NCBI GenBank assembly: GCA_027946365.1
Contig: JAPEUQ010000001.1
Span: 806,001-870,000, forward strand
Length of the DNA stretch: 64,000 nucleotides
Source: Kalmusia sp. IMI 367209
Taxonomy: Eukaryota > Ascomycota > Dothideomycetes > Pleosporales > Didymosphaeriaceae
Direction of reading: 5' to 3'
Shown here: piece after piece, positions 20,107 through 31,758 of the stretch
How positions within the stretch are numbered: the first letter of the stretch is position 1
Layout of the letters: every line of letters begins with the position of its first letter
Notes under the pieces: model-generated
The model's input: only the letters and a program-made list of their open reading frames with translations
What the model was told of the DNA's origin: nothing
The model's database searches: none
Position numbers and translations under genes: made by a program

Positions 20107-22224
20107 GGGAGAAGCCGAGACCCGGCCGGCGTCGCTGCGACGCAAGGCATACTGTGCGATGCAATACTGTCTTTCGACGATACTTCCACTATGCGGGGTA
20201 CATCGTAGACACAGTACTAAATCAGAAGTTTGCGGGCACACCATCGAGTGAGAAGCTTTAGTATCCATAATCCTCGCGAAGAAGGCACTTTCGCAGCTGA
20301 TGTAAGCTATTCTTGCCATATCTTCAATTGGTTCAATGCCTAAAGAGTCTTAGATTTTGCCTATGGGCATAAACAAGAGCTGGCAACACCATAGTCACAG
20401 GCATCACTGCTGTATGACGTTTCCGGAGCCTGGTTCCTATCGCGTCCGCTGCCGATGAAAGTTCTACGCTTATTCAACTGGTACGAAATGAGTCGAATAG
20501 ATTCCACCCTACTGAATACAATCCAAGACAAGAGAGCGGTTTTCTATCGTCCTATTTCCATCTGACCCACGTCCCTCACTACCCGTCATTGTAAGGCATA
20601 CTCTCAATCTCAAATACATCTACTCCTCTGCGGCAAAGCACTAAGCAGCTAAGGTGTCTGCTTGGTGCACCGCGCAGGAGACCATGCGACATACCTGCGA
20701 GGGTCTTCGTAATGAGCCGACCCTGCCCCGAGAATCGGCCATTGAGAGCATCGACTAGCACAATATGTCGACTGACCACCCCAAATCGTGCAACTCGCAA
20801 CTGTGCGGAGAATCCGAGGAGAAACATCTCTTCTGTCATAGCGCTTATGTTTTTTGAACAACCCCACGCGGGCGCTTTTCTCGCCCAGCGATGAATTACA
20901 CGCGTGGGGCGTAGGGCGTGGGGCGTTATCCGTATACGTAGGAAATCACCAGGCTTATGATCCTTCGCTTTCAAGAATCAACATCAACCTTCCAAGTCAA
21001 GGACCAAATTTTGACCTCCTGATGATTGTGTACTCGTTTCTGTGTTCAGGGCAACGCGCAATCAATGACTGTTCGCATAGTATTGCATGTCATATTTAGA
21101 GGAACAGCCTATAATCCTTGTAGAGATTGACCGGCTGATTAGCAACAAATTGACTGACAGAGCTTTCAGGAAAAACTCAGCCCTTCGGTTCTGCCTCTTT
21201 GGCACAGACCTCGCCCGGTGCAAATGTGACATTCTTGTCCTCGGTCCGTGACCATGTTTTTCGGTGTAATCGGTCTGATCGCGGGCCCGAACTTTCGTGT
21301 AACCTCATGAAGACTTAGCGAAACCATCCCCCATCAATAGTCAACTGCACAAAGGCCGCAAGGATCATTGACCGATCTAAAACCTGTGGCGTAATGTTGA
21401 GGGGCTACTTGGCCAAGGTTTCCATACCAAGATCTCCCACAGAGTGTAGAGCATGGCCTGATAATCATATCATTTCCAACTTGGAGAATGAGGGCCAATC
21501 TCTTCAGTATGGACATGTCTGCTGAGAACAGTCAGATTCGGATGGATTTGGCTACATTGGGAGAGTGGGTCGTTCACGTATGCTGACAACGGAGTCACTC
21601 CTACGACTCATCCTCTATGAAGTCATACGAACACAGACCTCTTGCAACTGGCTTTGCTTAGCCGCGATGATCGAACTGAGAAAGGAAGTTTGATGTCCAC
21701 TCTAGTTCGCGTCTATCGCTATGAAGCGGCAATGCCTCCAGGGAAAGCCAAACAACACGATTAAACTTCGAGTATGATTTTTAGAATACAAGCAATCAAG
21801 CATAGTTACCTTCACTTCAGGCACAATCTTTGACACTGTAGAAAGACGCGACTGCGTATCTAGGGTCAGGGGCCACACCTAAACCTCTTGACATCCTCCC
21901 GTTTAGAACAGGGTTTAAAGGTATGGTCAGAAGGCCGAGCTACTACTACTAGCTAAGGAAAAGTTTTAGCGTTTCATGTCTCAATTAGCGGCATTAAATG
22001 GACCTAATGGGAATGGTTTCATGAATGCGAAAATGTATGGCACGGGCAGTGCTAGGATAGTAATCGCTCGAGGTTCAAGTATATCCTCGCTGTGCCTTGC
22101 TGTGCAGGGTCATAAAGACTTCTACGTACGACCTTTCATATTTGCCGCCCGTCTGGACAAACAACGTACGACTGCCGGTTCCAATTTACAGGGTTGATAC
22201 GAAAATTAAGCGGAGATTTCGTTC
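20107..22224. other. 2.1-kb stretch without a supported gene
   Basis: Short frames on both strands only. I see no domain text, RNA gene or repeat. The right end (about 21900-22220) should include the MFS transporter promoter. Confidence 0.45.
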
Positions 22225-23934
22225 ATGCTCACCATGGCTCCGACAGAGGAGAAGTCTTTACAACATCAGGAAGTGACAACATTTTTCGAATCTTCAGCTC
22301 TGTCTAAAGAAACGGAAGATGTTTTAAACGGCGCCGACGAGCGTCTGGAGAAGCTACGGCAAGACCATGAGGTACGGATTCGACATGAAGGCCTTTCGGA
22401 CATCTGTTCACTGACTCCTGACAGGCTACATGGGACAGTCCAAACGATCCTCATGATCCTTACAACTGGAGCACCTTCCGAAAAATGACCATCGGCATTT
22501 TAATCTCGCTGGGCCAACTCATTGCTTTCATGTCGGCAAGTGTGATTGCCCCAGCACTGGGAGATATTGCAAAAGACCTACATACCAGCGCATCCACTGC
22601 GCAAATAATTATGACGACGACTTTTCTCGGATTTGCTTTCGGTCCATTCCTTTTTAACGCGGTTTCCGAGGTGTATGGTCGCCGGCTAGTATGGATCTTC
22701 GGCAACGCTTGGTTCATCCTCTGGAATGCCCTCTGCCCTGTCGGAAAGACTCAGGGGTCAATGATCTTTGCGCGGCTCATGGCGGGTGCCGGCGCTAGTG
22801 TTAGCATATCGGTAAGCGTTGCTTCCTGGTATATCCACTTTCGTTGTGTTGCTGACTCCTCCCTTGTCACAGCTAGCCCAACCCGTCATGGCGGATTTGT
22901 ATCGCGAAAAGGATCGAGGTAAATCAATGGCTATCGTCGCTGCTCTCACTTACCTCGGCCCTGCTATCGGACCCATCGTCGGAGGTCTCGTAACACAGCT
23001 CATCCGTTGGGAATGGATTTTCGGAATCATAAGTCTTCTCAACACCCTCGTCACCATCGTAGGTATCGTCTGCCTAGAAGAAACATATACTCCAGTCCTC
23101 CTCCGCCGCAAAGCCAAAGTGCAAAATGAATTCCCACCTATGCAGAAAACGTCTGCTAGGAAATGCCAGTCCTGGAGAGACATACATGTACATCCTAAAT
23201 TGTCCGAGAGTCTCCTACGCCCACTGCGCTTATTCTGGACACGCCCTATCATCTACCTCATCGCTACTATCCTGGCAGTTGACATGGGCGTCTACACACT
23301 CATGCTATCCACTCTGTCCACCCTCTGGATTCAGAAGTACAACCAGTCCGAATTCACAAGTAGTCTGCACTACATTGCCGTCGCCATCGGCGCTACTATC
23401 AATGGGCAACTTGGATCCTACACCATGGATCGTCTCTACGCCTTCTTTAGCACGCGCAGCAACAACAACGTAGGTAAGCCAGAGTTTCGCATTCCGTACC
23501 TAGTCCCAGGCCTCATTCTTATGCCTGCTGGGTTACTGTGGTACGGATGGGCTGCCGAACGCTCCATTTCATGGATCGTGGTCGATTTTGGCGTTGTAGT
23601 GTTTACGCTGGGCAGCTTTACGACGGCGCAGGCTATGTATGCGTATCAGGTTGATGAGTTTGAGACGTACAATGCGAGTGCGATGGCGGCGAGTTGTTTG
23701 TTGCAGAATGTTCTGGGGTTTGTATTGCCCATTTTTGCGCCACAATTATATGAGAAGAAGGGGTATGGTTTAGGGAACAGTCTTGTTGCTGTGGGAATGG
23801 TGGGAATTGGGTTTCCTGTATGCATCGTTCTTTGGTTCTGGGGTGATAGGGTTAGGACATATGGGAAGATGCCAAAGAGGCGAGGCCAGAATGAAAGTGC
23901 GAGTACAGAAAGCGATAGTCTGGGGAGCACATGA
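22225..23934 (+). CDS. MFS drug/polyamine-type transporter (DHA1)
   Basis: Exons 22225-22371, 22425-22811 and 22873-23934; introns 53 and 61 nt, in phase. 531 residues (or from the ATG at 22234, which has a better context). A soluble, charged N-terminus leads to WDSPNDPHDPYNWSTFRK, the conserved DP-NP-NW entry of fungal DHA1 transporters. Twelve hydrophobic segments follow, with the inter-helix motif GPFLFNAVSEVYGRR and motif C-like YLGPAIGPIVGGLV. A central cytosolic loop carries the charged linker (RRKAKVQNEFPPMQKTSARK). It resembles fluconazole/polyamine-resistance H+ antiporters of the plasma membrane. The substrate cannot be told, and no biosynthetic cluster surrounds it. Confidence 0.92.
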
Positions 23935-24482
23935 TTGGCTTGGAGGCTGGTCGCTACATTCATGGACATAGAAGACACATTCGTTGGTACACTTTCTATC
24001 GCGTGCTCTAAATACTTTGTTGATGATGACTCCCTTGGACTCCTCGAGTCGTCTCAATGAGTAAGCTTTCCAGAGGTCGAGTTGACATATTAGTTTCTCA
24101 TTACGATATCCTCTAGGAAGCTTCGGCTTCGTCAATAGGCGGTCTGCCCACCCTGTCGGTGCCCAGATGCTGGGTGGTACGAATGACATCATGCACCTCC
24201 ATACCTCAAACTGCATCGAAACAGCACAGCATAGCGATATCGTAGCACATTCGATATCACTCAGACTTATTGGCACTCCTTGATGCCCCGCTATTGAGGC
24301 AAAAATGAAAGCTGGGGTTCCGACGTTGATTATGGATCGGCAGCCGTCCCAACTAGGAAAGGACGGACGCCATTGCTGGCCAACGATCGTGATTGCCCTG
24401 CGGACCCTGCAGCAAAGCAATCACCTGCGCGTGCCACAAACAGTTAACAGCTGGGGACGCGCCGAGTATCACATCTTTCCTA

Positions 24483-24509
24483 CACCACACACACACTCTC
24501 TCTCTCTCC
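24483..24509. repeat. CA/CT dinucleotide microsatellite
   Basis: A short run of CA units passes directly into CT units (ACACACACTCTCTCTCTCTC), in the leader region of the epoxide-hydrolase-like gene. It may be length-polymorphic. Confidence 0.8.
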
Positions 24510-24691
24510 GCTTCTTGAAGTAGTCTTGCTACATGATCAAAAGCACCTCGCCTTCCTTTTTCAGGCTAGCTGCCCGCTTCAAGGCTTTTCATCGGCAGCC
24601 AAGTATACAGCAAACAATCTGATAGCGCAGTGTCCAAGAACAAACCTCCCACGCAATACATTCGCGTCAGAAAAGTGGTGTCTCTATCACC

Positions 24692-26431
24692 ATGCTTGCA
24701 CAGTTTGCCTGGCGGGGCTTCAGCTTCGCCTATGCGTTCGCTAATCTGCTCGTCGTTATCGCTATCGCAGCTGTTCGCGACGGAGCTTTCTTCAAGCGGC
24801 CGAGCAAAGAGGAGATCAGAGAGCTGCATATTGGTAGGTTTGATATTTCTGGATACTAGTTGAGTGTTAGGCTAAAGGACTGTAGCTCAAAAGCAGTATT
24901 GGAGCGTTGACCTGAATCCTTTGCCTGGCTTTTCGCATCATTTCTTCACGCTTAGAAATGGAATAAAGCTTCATTATGTGAGTCGCCCGAGGAGAAGGCA
25001 TGCCTGCAAGGCATTTGCTAATCGTGTACTGCTTTCGTAGGTTCTCAAAAAGAATCCCGTTCTTGGGAAGAATAATCCTCCATCTCAAGATGGTCATGTT
25101 GGCCCACAAAACGTCGCTGTCTTCATCCACGGTATACTTCCCTGATATCTATACTCCCTAAAGCATCACTGACTTTATGAAGGGTTTCCCGACTCCTATC
25201 TTCTCTGGAACAGGATTATCCAAGCATCCTCCCTCGACTCCCATATCCTTGTCGCGGTTGATTTGCCTGGTTACGGCGGCAGTGAAGGCCTGAAGAATTA
25301 TGGCGCAAATGAGGTCTTGGAGTCGATCACAGAATTTCTGTTAGGGATGCGAGAGAATTATTTAAAGGAGGGGGCGAAGTTCGTGGTCGTCAGCCATGAC
25401 TGGGGAGCTGTCATCGCCGCTAGGCTTGCGTCTGAGGCACCTCAGCTGGCCGATCGCTTTATCATCACGAGCGCATTAATTGTACGTCCGAATTTTGCTA
25501 TGGTGTTTAAGATAGAACTGACAACAGTTCAGCCAGAGCAGGCATATTCCAACGCCATGACAAAAGTCGCCTCAGCAAAGCAAATGCTTCACACATATCT
25601 TCGCCAGCCGCTCCGTATCTCTCTTCTCAAAAACGCCTTGAGCACCTTGAGGCCCGTTTCTAGCCAGATTAAGCGCTCCTTCTACGTCTGTACGTTTTGC
25701 CGTCGGCCAGTGTGCTAGGCCAGGCCGAGCCTCATATTTGTTACTGGTCCTGAACACCGTTTTAACTGTTTGTAGTTATCTTCAATTTGCCCTACCCGAT
25801 CTCAACCATTTTTCCAACATTTGGCAACTACTGGTTTTTGCGACTCCTACATAAAGCCGGCATCGGCCGACTCAAGGACAAGACCTACCGCAAGCTAACC
25901 CCAAAAGAAGGTGGCGAGGCCATGGCTTCATCAATTGGGCCAGGGTCAGAACAACTCGCTGCTACCAACGAGTACCCCGCTGCGCTCAAAACCCGCCTTG
26001 GATCCTACGGTATGCTAGAGAAAACACGCATATACCGTGAAGGCCTCATCCTCGGTACTTGGGAAAAGTCCATCGAAACTGTCGTGGCACTCTCAGAGAT
26101 CCAATCCACTTCCCCTCGCGGCTCTAGCGGCTCTAGCGCCGGCCTGTTCGACGACGGACCGCCAGGTGCGTTAAAGGCACCTGCGACCATTGTGTATGGT
26201 GACGAGGATCCGGCTTTTGAGAAAACATTGGGTCTTGATGGACTTGGTGATTATCTGGCGCAGGGGAGTCAGGTGTTGATTTTGGAGAAAAGTGGACATT
26301 GGTTGCCGGTTGAAGAGGTTGGAGGAGGTGTCATTGAGGGCGTCGTGGCATGGGGGCTGGATGGCGAGAAGGAGGGACTGAAGGAGAGGTTTGAGCGACG
26401 TGAGGGAGTCACGTTTCGAGTCCTGAAATGA
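24692..26431 (+). CDS. Epoxide-hydrolase-like alpha/beta-hydrolase, membrane-anchored
   Basis: Six exons: 24692-24833, 24886-24977, 25041-25131, 25183-25481, 25533-25689 and 25776-26431; all junctions close in phase, 478 residues. An N-terminal hydrophobic helix (FAYAFANLLVVIAIAAV) suggests ER anchoring. The fold shows VFIHGFPDSYLLW (oxyanion loop), DLPGYGGS, the nucleophile elbow SHDWGAV with Asp, an acid in VYGDEDPAF and the His in EKSGHWLP. The Asp-containing HDWG elbow is the epoxide hydrolase signature, not a lipase Ser. These enzymes open epoxides of lipids or xenobiotics. The fourth intron (51 nt) is a multiple of three with no stop, so an unspliced form would insert 17 residues. A Ser/Gly run (SSPRGSSGSSAG-like) interrupts the cap region. 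Confidence 0.87.
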
Positions 26432-29400
26432 GGCTCTGGAACGGCAGTGCGCATGGGTATGATGTTGATGGATTGGATCAGGGTTTGGGGAGCTTTTGGT
26501 CATTCTCGTTATCGCTGGTGAACATTGGTGGGCAGGCGTGCTCGCGAAGAAGGGCTTTACGATTGTACGATACAACTTACGAAATGATTGATGATCTAGA
26601 ACATCGGAGGCGTTTTCACCTCACCGGTGATGTACTACAAGAGAGAGGTGGGTAGGGAAACTGAACCCTCTGCAGTCATTGCAGTATAGATGGAAGGCTT
26701 AAAACATGGATATAGCGTGCACGATAGAAAAGAGCCAGTATTAGACATACATGGTAAGAAGCACAGCTAAGATGTCAACACTTGAAGAGAAGATTTGGGA
26801 GAGTTTGTTTCCACTCAAACACTCAGACAACGACGATGATATCCGTCGACCACATATGACCAAAGCCCAAAGACATCCATCAACCAAACACTGAGACAAA
26901 AACCCATGCGAGAAACCCGTCAATGAAAACCCCAGCACACCAACCATCAACCAAGCACCAAGTACCAGTCCGTCATAAGATCTCGAAGTTTCCAAGCGAT
27001 GTTGCAGGTAGGCCAGGCAATGAAGCCCTCAGATTCCACACAGTCTGCAACAACCACCAAGACCAAACTTGCCATGCCAGTGCTGTTCCGTCGTTGGTCA
27101 GTTTCAGAGAGCGCCGGACGGAGTGCAGCTTCCAACTCTTCCACATCCATCCTTCTGACTTTCCATCCATCCACAAGTCCAAGCGCTAGGGGCCCTGTGG
27201 CCTCGAACCACACCCTGTACCAGTATCCTTGATGTTCAATCCGATCGAGCTCAACGCTGCATCCATCCGCAGATAGAGAGCGCCCAGGAGAAGTGTCGTC
27301 TCCTGTCCGGTGCCGTGTTTTTCACACTTCGGTTCGGGTCGTTAAAGGGTTGGTGAGAGACAGACGCAGCATCAGGGTCGTGGTCGCACTCATGCTGGTC
27401 TGCTGGGGTGAGTTGGGATGTTGGTGGTAGCTCGGGACCTTGGACTTGTTGTTGTGGCGAAGATGGAGGATGTCGACGTGGGTGGCGATGAGGTAATGTG
27501 TTTGATGATCAATGGAGGTAGGATCGACATGTGATGAGGTCGACATGATAAGGTAAGGCCGACATGGTATGATGAAGTCGACATGAAGTGATGAAGCCGA
27601 CATAGTATGATGGAGACGACATGGAGCAATGAGGTCGACATGACGTGAAGCGAGGTATCCAAGTGTCGACAAGGTCCCTAGAAGTCGCCATAATAGATGG
27701 AAGAAGGAGGTAGTGGTGCATGCACTCAAGGCGGCAAGCCGCGCAAGTGACGGTGAAGGTGAATGAGTCGCGACAGCGACAGCCACCGAAGGCATCGAGT
27801 TGAGGTGCGACTCAAAGATGTCATGATCGAATCAACGTCAATGAAAGTTGAAAAAGCTGGTCTACGCAAGAGTGTTTGTGGCGAGTGAGTGTAGAAGAGA
27901 GGACGGAGCGGGAGCGGGCGAGCCTGTTTATATACTGTAGGGCTGTCGGATCAACCCACTTACCTGATCTAAACTAGCGTTGTGATTCGGGGTTGCTTGC
28001 GTGATCTGGAAGCGCAGGCGGGTGGGGGACGTCGTGGTGAAGTGAGAAGTGAAAGGTTAGAGGGCACTGATTGGTTGGCGCGAGTGAGGCAGCAACGGCG
28101 GTGACGGCAGCATGGCGCTCATGACGGGCGGCGGTAGTCCGTGCCGGAGCTTCTCGCCTCATGTGAATGGAAATTTGAAACTCGGGGATATTGGAAGCCA
28201 GTCTTACGTTGTGGATACTGGAGAGTATCAGAGTGTGCTGTAGAAAGTCGTTTTCAGCTACTAGCAGGTATTGTCAATATAATGTGACAAACGAGGCCTC
28301 AGCTCGAGGTGTACCATAGTAGTAGTTTTCGAATTGCTATAGGTATGTACAGTTGCAGGAGTATATGCGGCCACGGGCACTCTGCCTTCTGCTCCCGCAA
28401 CCTCCTCCGCAGTCGAGGGGCCGAGTGCACTCTTGCTCATCTCGTCTCCGTGTTTGAAGAGCTGGTCGCTGGTTGCAACCTCCCATTTCTCTGACTTCTC
28501 TCATAGTACCGTTTTGATGATGCCAACAGAGCCTGCCATTGCCAATGTACCCGCATCCGCAGACGAAACCGTCACCCACAAAATTAGCTAGACCGATACA
28601 AAACAAAGTGGGGAAGCTCAAAGTTTACATGATGGTGCTCAGTCTTGGGAAAAGATGACGGGCCCCGAATCCTCGTCTTCTGGCTCGGCGACGGAGCGAG
28701 ATGCCGTAGAGACACGAACGACTGTGGTTGCAATTCAACCATTAGTGGAGCATCGATATCGCTTGGTGAGGTGAGTGGCGAGCGTCTGACACATAATAGC
28801 CCAATAAGAATTCAAACGCGTCTACATGAGGCGGATTTGTATTGATGTCGGACGTCACGCTCTAATGTAAGATGGCACGATCAGGGCTGTAGCTTCCGCC
28901 TGCGCGGGTGTTTGCATTGAAATGATAATGGCTACATTGTTCTATTGTTCTTCTCATTTTTATTTGAGAATGAACATCAATTATATGATTTGACGTGGAG
29001 AACCAGCTCTTGTGATGGTGCAACCAGTGCCGGGAAGAGATCGAGCCTAAAAGCCCGCTCTTGTGGTGTCAACTTTTGCCACCGAGCGACCTGCGCCATG
29101 AACGAGAGAAAGGAACGTGAAGTGAGATTTAGAACAGACATTATAAATGACGACGAGGACTTAATGATGCGATATAAGAAAATAAAACTAGAAAATAAAG
29201 AACCTGTCCCTACCCAGTCTATGGTGGAGTACAGAGAACATATGAGAATGTGGAAGCATACCAAACGAGCTGTGAGAAGCTCGCTAAACGCCACAATAGT
29301 GAGAGACATATAAAGACTACCTCGTCTAAACTCCGTGGTATACTACGCCAAAAGAAGCCTGTCGCAAACTCCGTGTACTAAGAAGTCACATGACCCGATC

Positions 29401-29478
29401 GTCAATCGACCAAGATCCAGGCGTCACATCTCTTGAAGTGAGCCTACAGCTAGTATGAGTGTTCTCAATCCAACTGAA
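26432..29478. other. 3-kb stretch with no supported gene
   Basis: Contains a 19-bp minisatellite (27541-27654) and several 60-150-codon frames on both strands that overlap each other. One minus-strand frame (26947-27213) has protein-like composition but no family and no partner exon. Possibly non-coding RNA or a diverged small gene; I see no direct support. Confidence 0.4.
27525..27660. repeat. 19-bp minisatellite with CGACAT core
   Basis: The word CGACAT recurs at 27525, 27541, 27560, 27579, 27598, 27617 and 27636. The last six are exactly 19 bases apart. Each unit reads roughly G(T/C)CGACATGnnnTGATGAA with a few substitutions. A period of 19 is not a codon multiple, so this is a DNA-level tandem repeat rather than a peptide repeat. 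Confidence 0.85.
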
Positions 29479-31758
29479 CTACTGTTGGCGCCTCTGATGT
29501 TGCTGCTGCTGCTGCTGCTGCTGCTGTTGTTGCTGCGAGGGCAGCTGAGCCCAAGACCCTTGGTAGTCCATTGGGTTGCCGTACAAGTTCATGCTAAGCG
29601 CGCCGCTGAAGTCCTGTTGCATTGTTGTAGTCGGGATTGATGAATCAAAAACATTCGTGTTGGGAAGTGGATACTGCATTTGCTGATTGATTGTAGTGGG
29701 TATCGATGCCCAGTCGATGTAGTTGCCGAAATTGTCAATCATGATCGGATCCATGACAGGGATGTCTGGAAGTACAGGCGCTTGGGAGATACCCAGACCC
29801 ATTGGCGCCGTGGAGGTAGTGTACGCGGTTTGCTCCATCGGCGAGGAGCATTGGGGAGCTGTCGCCGGGAGATGGTAACCATGAGATTGGCTCTGTGGAA
29901 CTATCGGCAGAGGCTGGAAAGCGTTCGCGAAGGAGTTGTTTTGCGTTTGAACTTGGGGATGATGATGAGGCGAATTAGGTCGTCTGAAAGGGTTGCCGAT
30001 ATGGATGCCAAGAATACTCCCTGTCTCCTTTTCTTTCTCTTTAGTCTTCTTCTTTTCAGTCTTCTTATCCATCTCGGGATATTCTCGCCACGAAGCCATA
30101 GTCATGCCATCTTTGAAGTGGTTCGCGATATGTGTCTCTCTCTTGTCCCACGTTTCTAGGCGGTCGCCACAAAATCCGCATGTCCAGCCTTCCGCAACAG
30201 TCTCGGCAGCTTTCTTCCAGCGGGCTTGAACGATGTCATAAAGAGTTGCGTTGTGAAAGTTCTTGATATGCTGTCGCAGGTGATCGGGTCGATAGAATGT
30301 TCTATCAGAAGCGTCCCTCTTCGCACAGTCTTCGATCCGGTGATGTTGGAGGAAATGCTCTTCGGAAGGGTTCTTCACCATGCAGAAAGCACAGACTGAC
30401 CCCGCGTTTGTGCGATTTGGAAAGGTTAAACGCGGGCCATACAACATACACGTCCACCGAGCGGCCTGGGTTTTGGGTCGATGCTGTGTGTCCTCATGGC
30501 GCCGCCACGACTTTGGTACTAAAGCTTTGTGACAGAAAGTGCACTGCCAAGTTTCTTGATCTGCTGGCAGTGATTGGTCCATAGGCGAAGTTATTGAAGC
30601 TGGCGAGAGAAGAAGGGGAGTCTGGGGCACATCTGCGTTTTGGTTCCGACGGTAGTCCTTCTTCTTGCCTCTTCGTGAGGGTCGGGTTCGGGATTGGGAG
30701 GCAACGGATTCTCGACGATGGGATTGTCCGGTTGGTATTCCCGCATGGACTTGAGAGAGCTCCCCATCATCGCTCTCGTCGTTCGCCTCTCCTTCACTTG
30801 AGCTTCCAACCGCGCTCATTTGCCTCGCTCTAGCATTGGTGAACCATGTATTGACTTGCTTCTCGGTGATTCCACACTCTTGGGCCAACGTCCGCTTCGT
30901 GTCTGCATTTGGATAAGGGTTATGCTGGTTGGCATTCAACCAGGCCTGAAGTCGGTTCAGAGCATTGATTGGAAGTTTCGAATTTCGACCAGCCCGAGAG
31001 CGTTTGACACGGGGTTCCGAAGGTGATGGCGACAGCGGAGAAAGAAGAGTTGGGTCAGGAACACAGGTCGAGCAAAATTTCGAGTCGACAGATGGGGAGA
31101 CCTCACAAACCGAGCAGCGCGATACCGAGCGAAAGCGTTTCCGTCCTGTCTCTTGGGTGCCCCCGGGGATATCAAGCCGCGGCAGAGCGTCTTTGTTCGT
31201 TGAAGAGAACTCATCCTTCTTAGACGCACTCGCCCATTCCTCAGATGTGCGACATCTCTGGCATGTGATGACTACCCCCGGGTTTGTGAGCTGCCATATA
31301 TCACATTCTAAACAATTTTGACTGAAGGTTGGAATCTTAGGGAGCACAAAGCCGTCATCCGATGCGTCCCTAGTAGTGAAGACGTTTAATTTCGTAGTAA
31401 TTGGATCAACTAAAGAATCCTCTCGTGCCCGGATGCAGTTGCTCTGCAGCGTCCCGGTCAGTTCCAATCGCCTGTGAGGGACTGTCAGTTCACTTACTGC
31501 AGGTGCATTCCAAGACCAGCCTAGACCGAGGCCCACGGATGTTTTATCTTGGGTCTGTTTTTGGGAGACATCGTTGGCTCCTTGGGCCAGGACCTGCCGG
31601 ACGTGAGTTTTCAATTGGACGTTTGAGGGCACTTGAACATTTCGTACGGGAGATAGCGTGTGACCATCTTCACGAACATTGTTCGTCTCATAGCCAGAGT
31701 CGAAAGACCAGATGCTAGAAGCATTGGCTTTTGAGCCGAATCCGTTTGGAGATAGCAT
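29479..31758 (-). CDS. Homeodomain (TALE/KN) plus C2H2 transcription factor
   Basis: A single 759-codon frame from ATG 31758. Residues ~255-314 are a KN-type homeodomain: LPINALNRLQAWLNANQHNP, then NPYPNADTKRTLAQECGI and QVNTWFTNARARQ with the invariant W-F-N-R core. Before it lie paired Cys clusters (CLECDIW...CQRC; CSVCE...CSTC). After it are C2H2-like units WQCTFCHKALVPKSWRRHEDTQH and WTCGFCGDRLETWDKRETHIANH, with a third His/Cys block between. An acidic Ser-rich linker and Lys/Glu patch follow, and the protein ends in a run of about 12 Gln. Homeodomain-plus-C2H2 regulators in filamentous fungi are linked to development and morphology (general knowledge). Nuclear. A missing 5' exon cannot be excluded. 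Confidence 0.88.
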   Translation of the reverse strand: MLSPNGFGSKANASSIWSFDSGYETNNVREDGHTLSPVRNVQVPSNVQLKTHVRQVLAQGANDVSQKQTQDKTSVGLGLGWSWNAPAVSELTVPHRRLELTGTLQSNCIRAREDSLVDPITTKLNVFTTRDASDDGFVLPKIPTFSQNCLECDIWQLTNPGVVITCQRCRTSEEWASASKKDEFSSTNKDALPRLDIPGGTQETGRKRFRSVSRCSVCEVSPSVDSKFCSTCVPDPTLLSPLSPSPSEPRVKRSRAGRNSKLPINALNRLQAWLNANQHNPYPNADTKRTLAQECGITEKQVNTWFTNARARQMSAVGSSSEGEANDESDDGELSQVHAGIPTGQSHRRESVASQSRTRPSRRGKKKDYRRNQNADVPQTPLLLSPASITSPMDQSLPADQETWQCTFCHKALVPKSWRRHEDTQHRPKTQAARWTCMLYGPRLTFPNRTNAGSVCAFCMVKNPSEEHFLQHHRIEDCAKRDASDRTFYRPDHLRQHIKNFHNATLYDIVQARWKKAAETVAEGWTCGFCGDRLETWDKRETHIANHFKDGMTMASWREYPEMDKKTEKKKTKEKEKETGSILGIHIGNPFRRPNSPHHHPQVQTQNNSFANAFQPLPIVPQSQSHGYHLPATAPQCSSPMEQTAYTTSTAPMGLGISQAPVLPDIPVMDPIMIDNFGNYIDWASIPTTINQQMQYPLPNTNVFDSSIPTTTMQQDFSGALSMNLYGNPMDYQGSWAQLPSQQQQQQQQQQQQHQRRQQ
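29500..29536. repeat. CTG/CAG trinucleotide run coding for polyglutamine
   Basis: About twelve CTG/TTG units at the 3' end of the homeodomain gene encode the glutamine tail on the minus strand. A likely slippage hotspot. Confidence 0.9.

Noticed and set aside
26947..27213. Minus-strand 88-codon frame with protein-like composition
   Set aside because: No family, no splice partner and three competing frames over the same bases.
27322..27795. 157-codon minus-strand frame with repeated His-Val-Asp text
   Set aside because: Explained by the 19-bp tandem repeat being read as codons.
28945..29313. 122-codon plus frame with a 110-codon minus frame opposite
   Set aside because: Neither shows a domain or splice context; mutually exclusive and unsupported.
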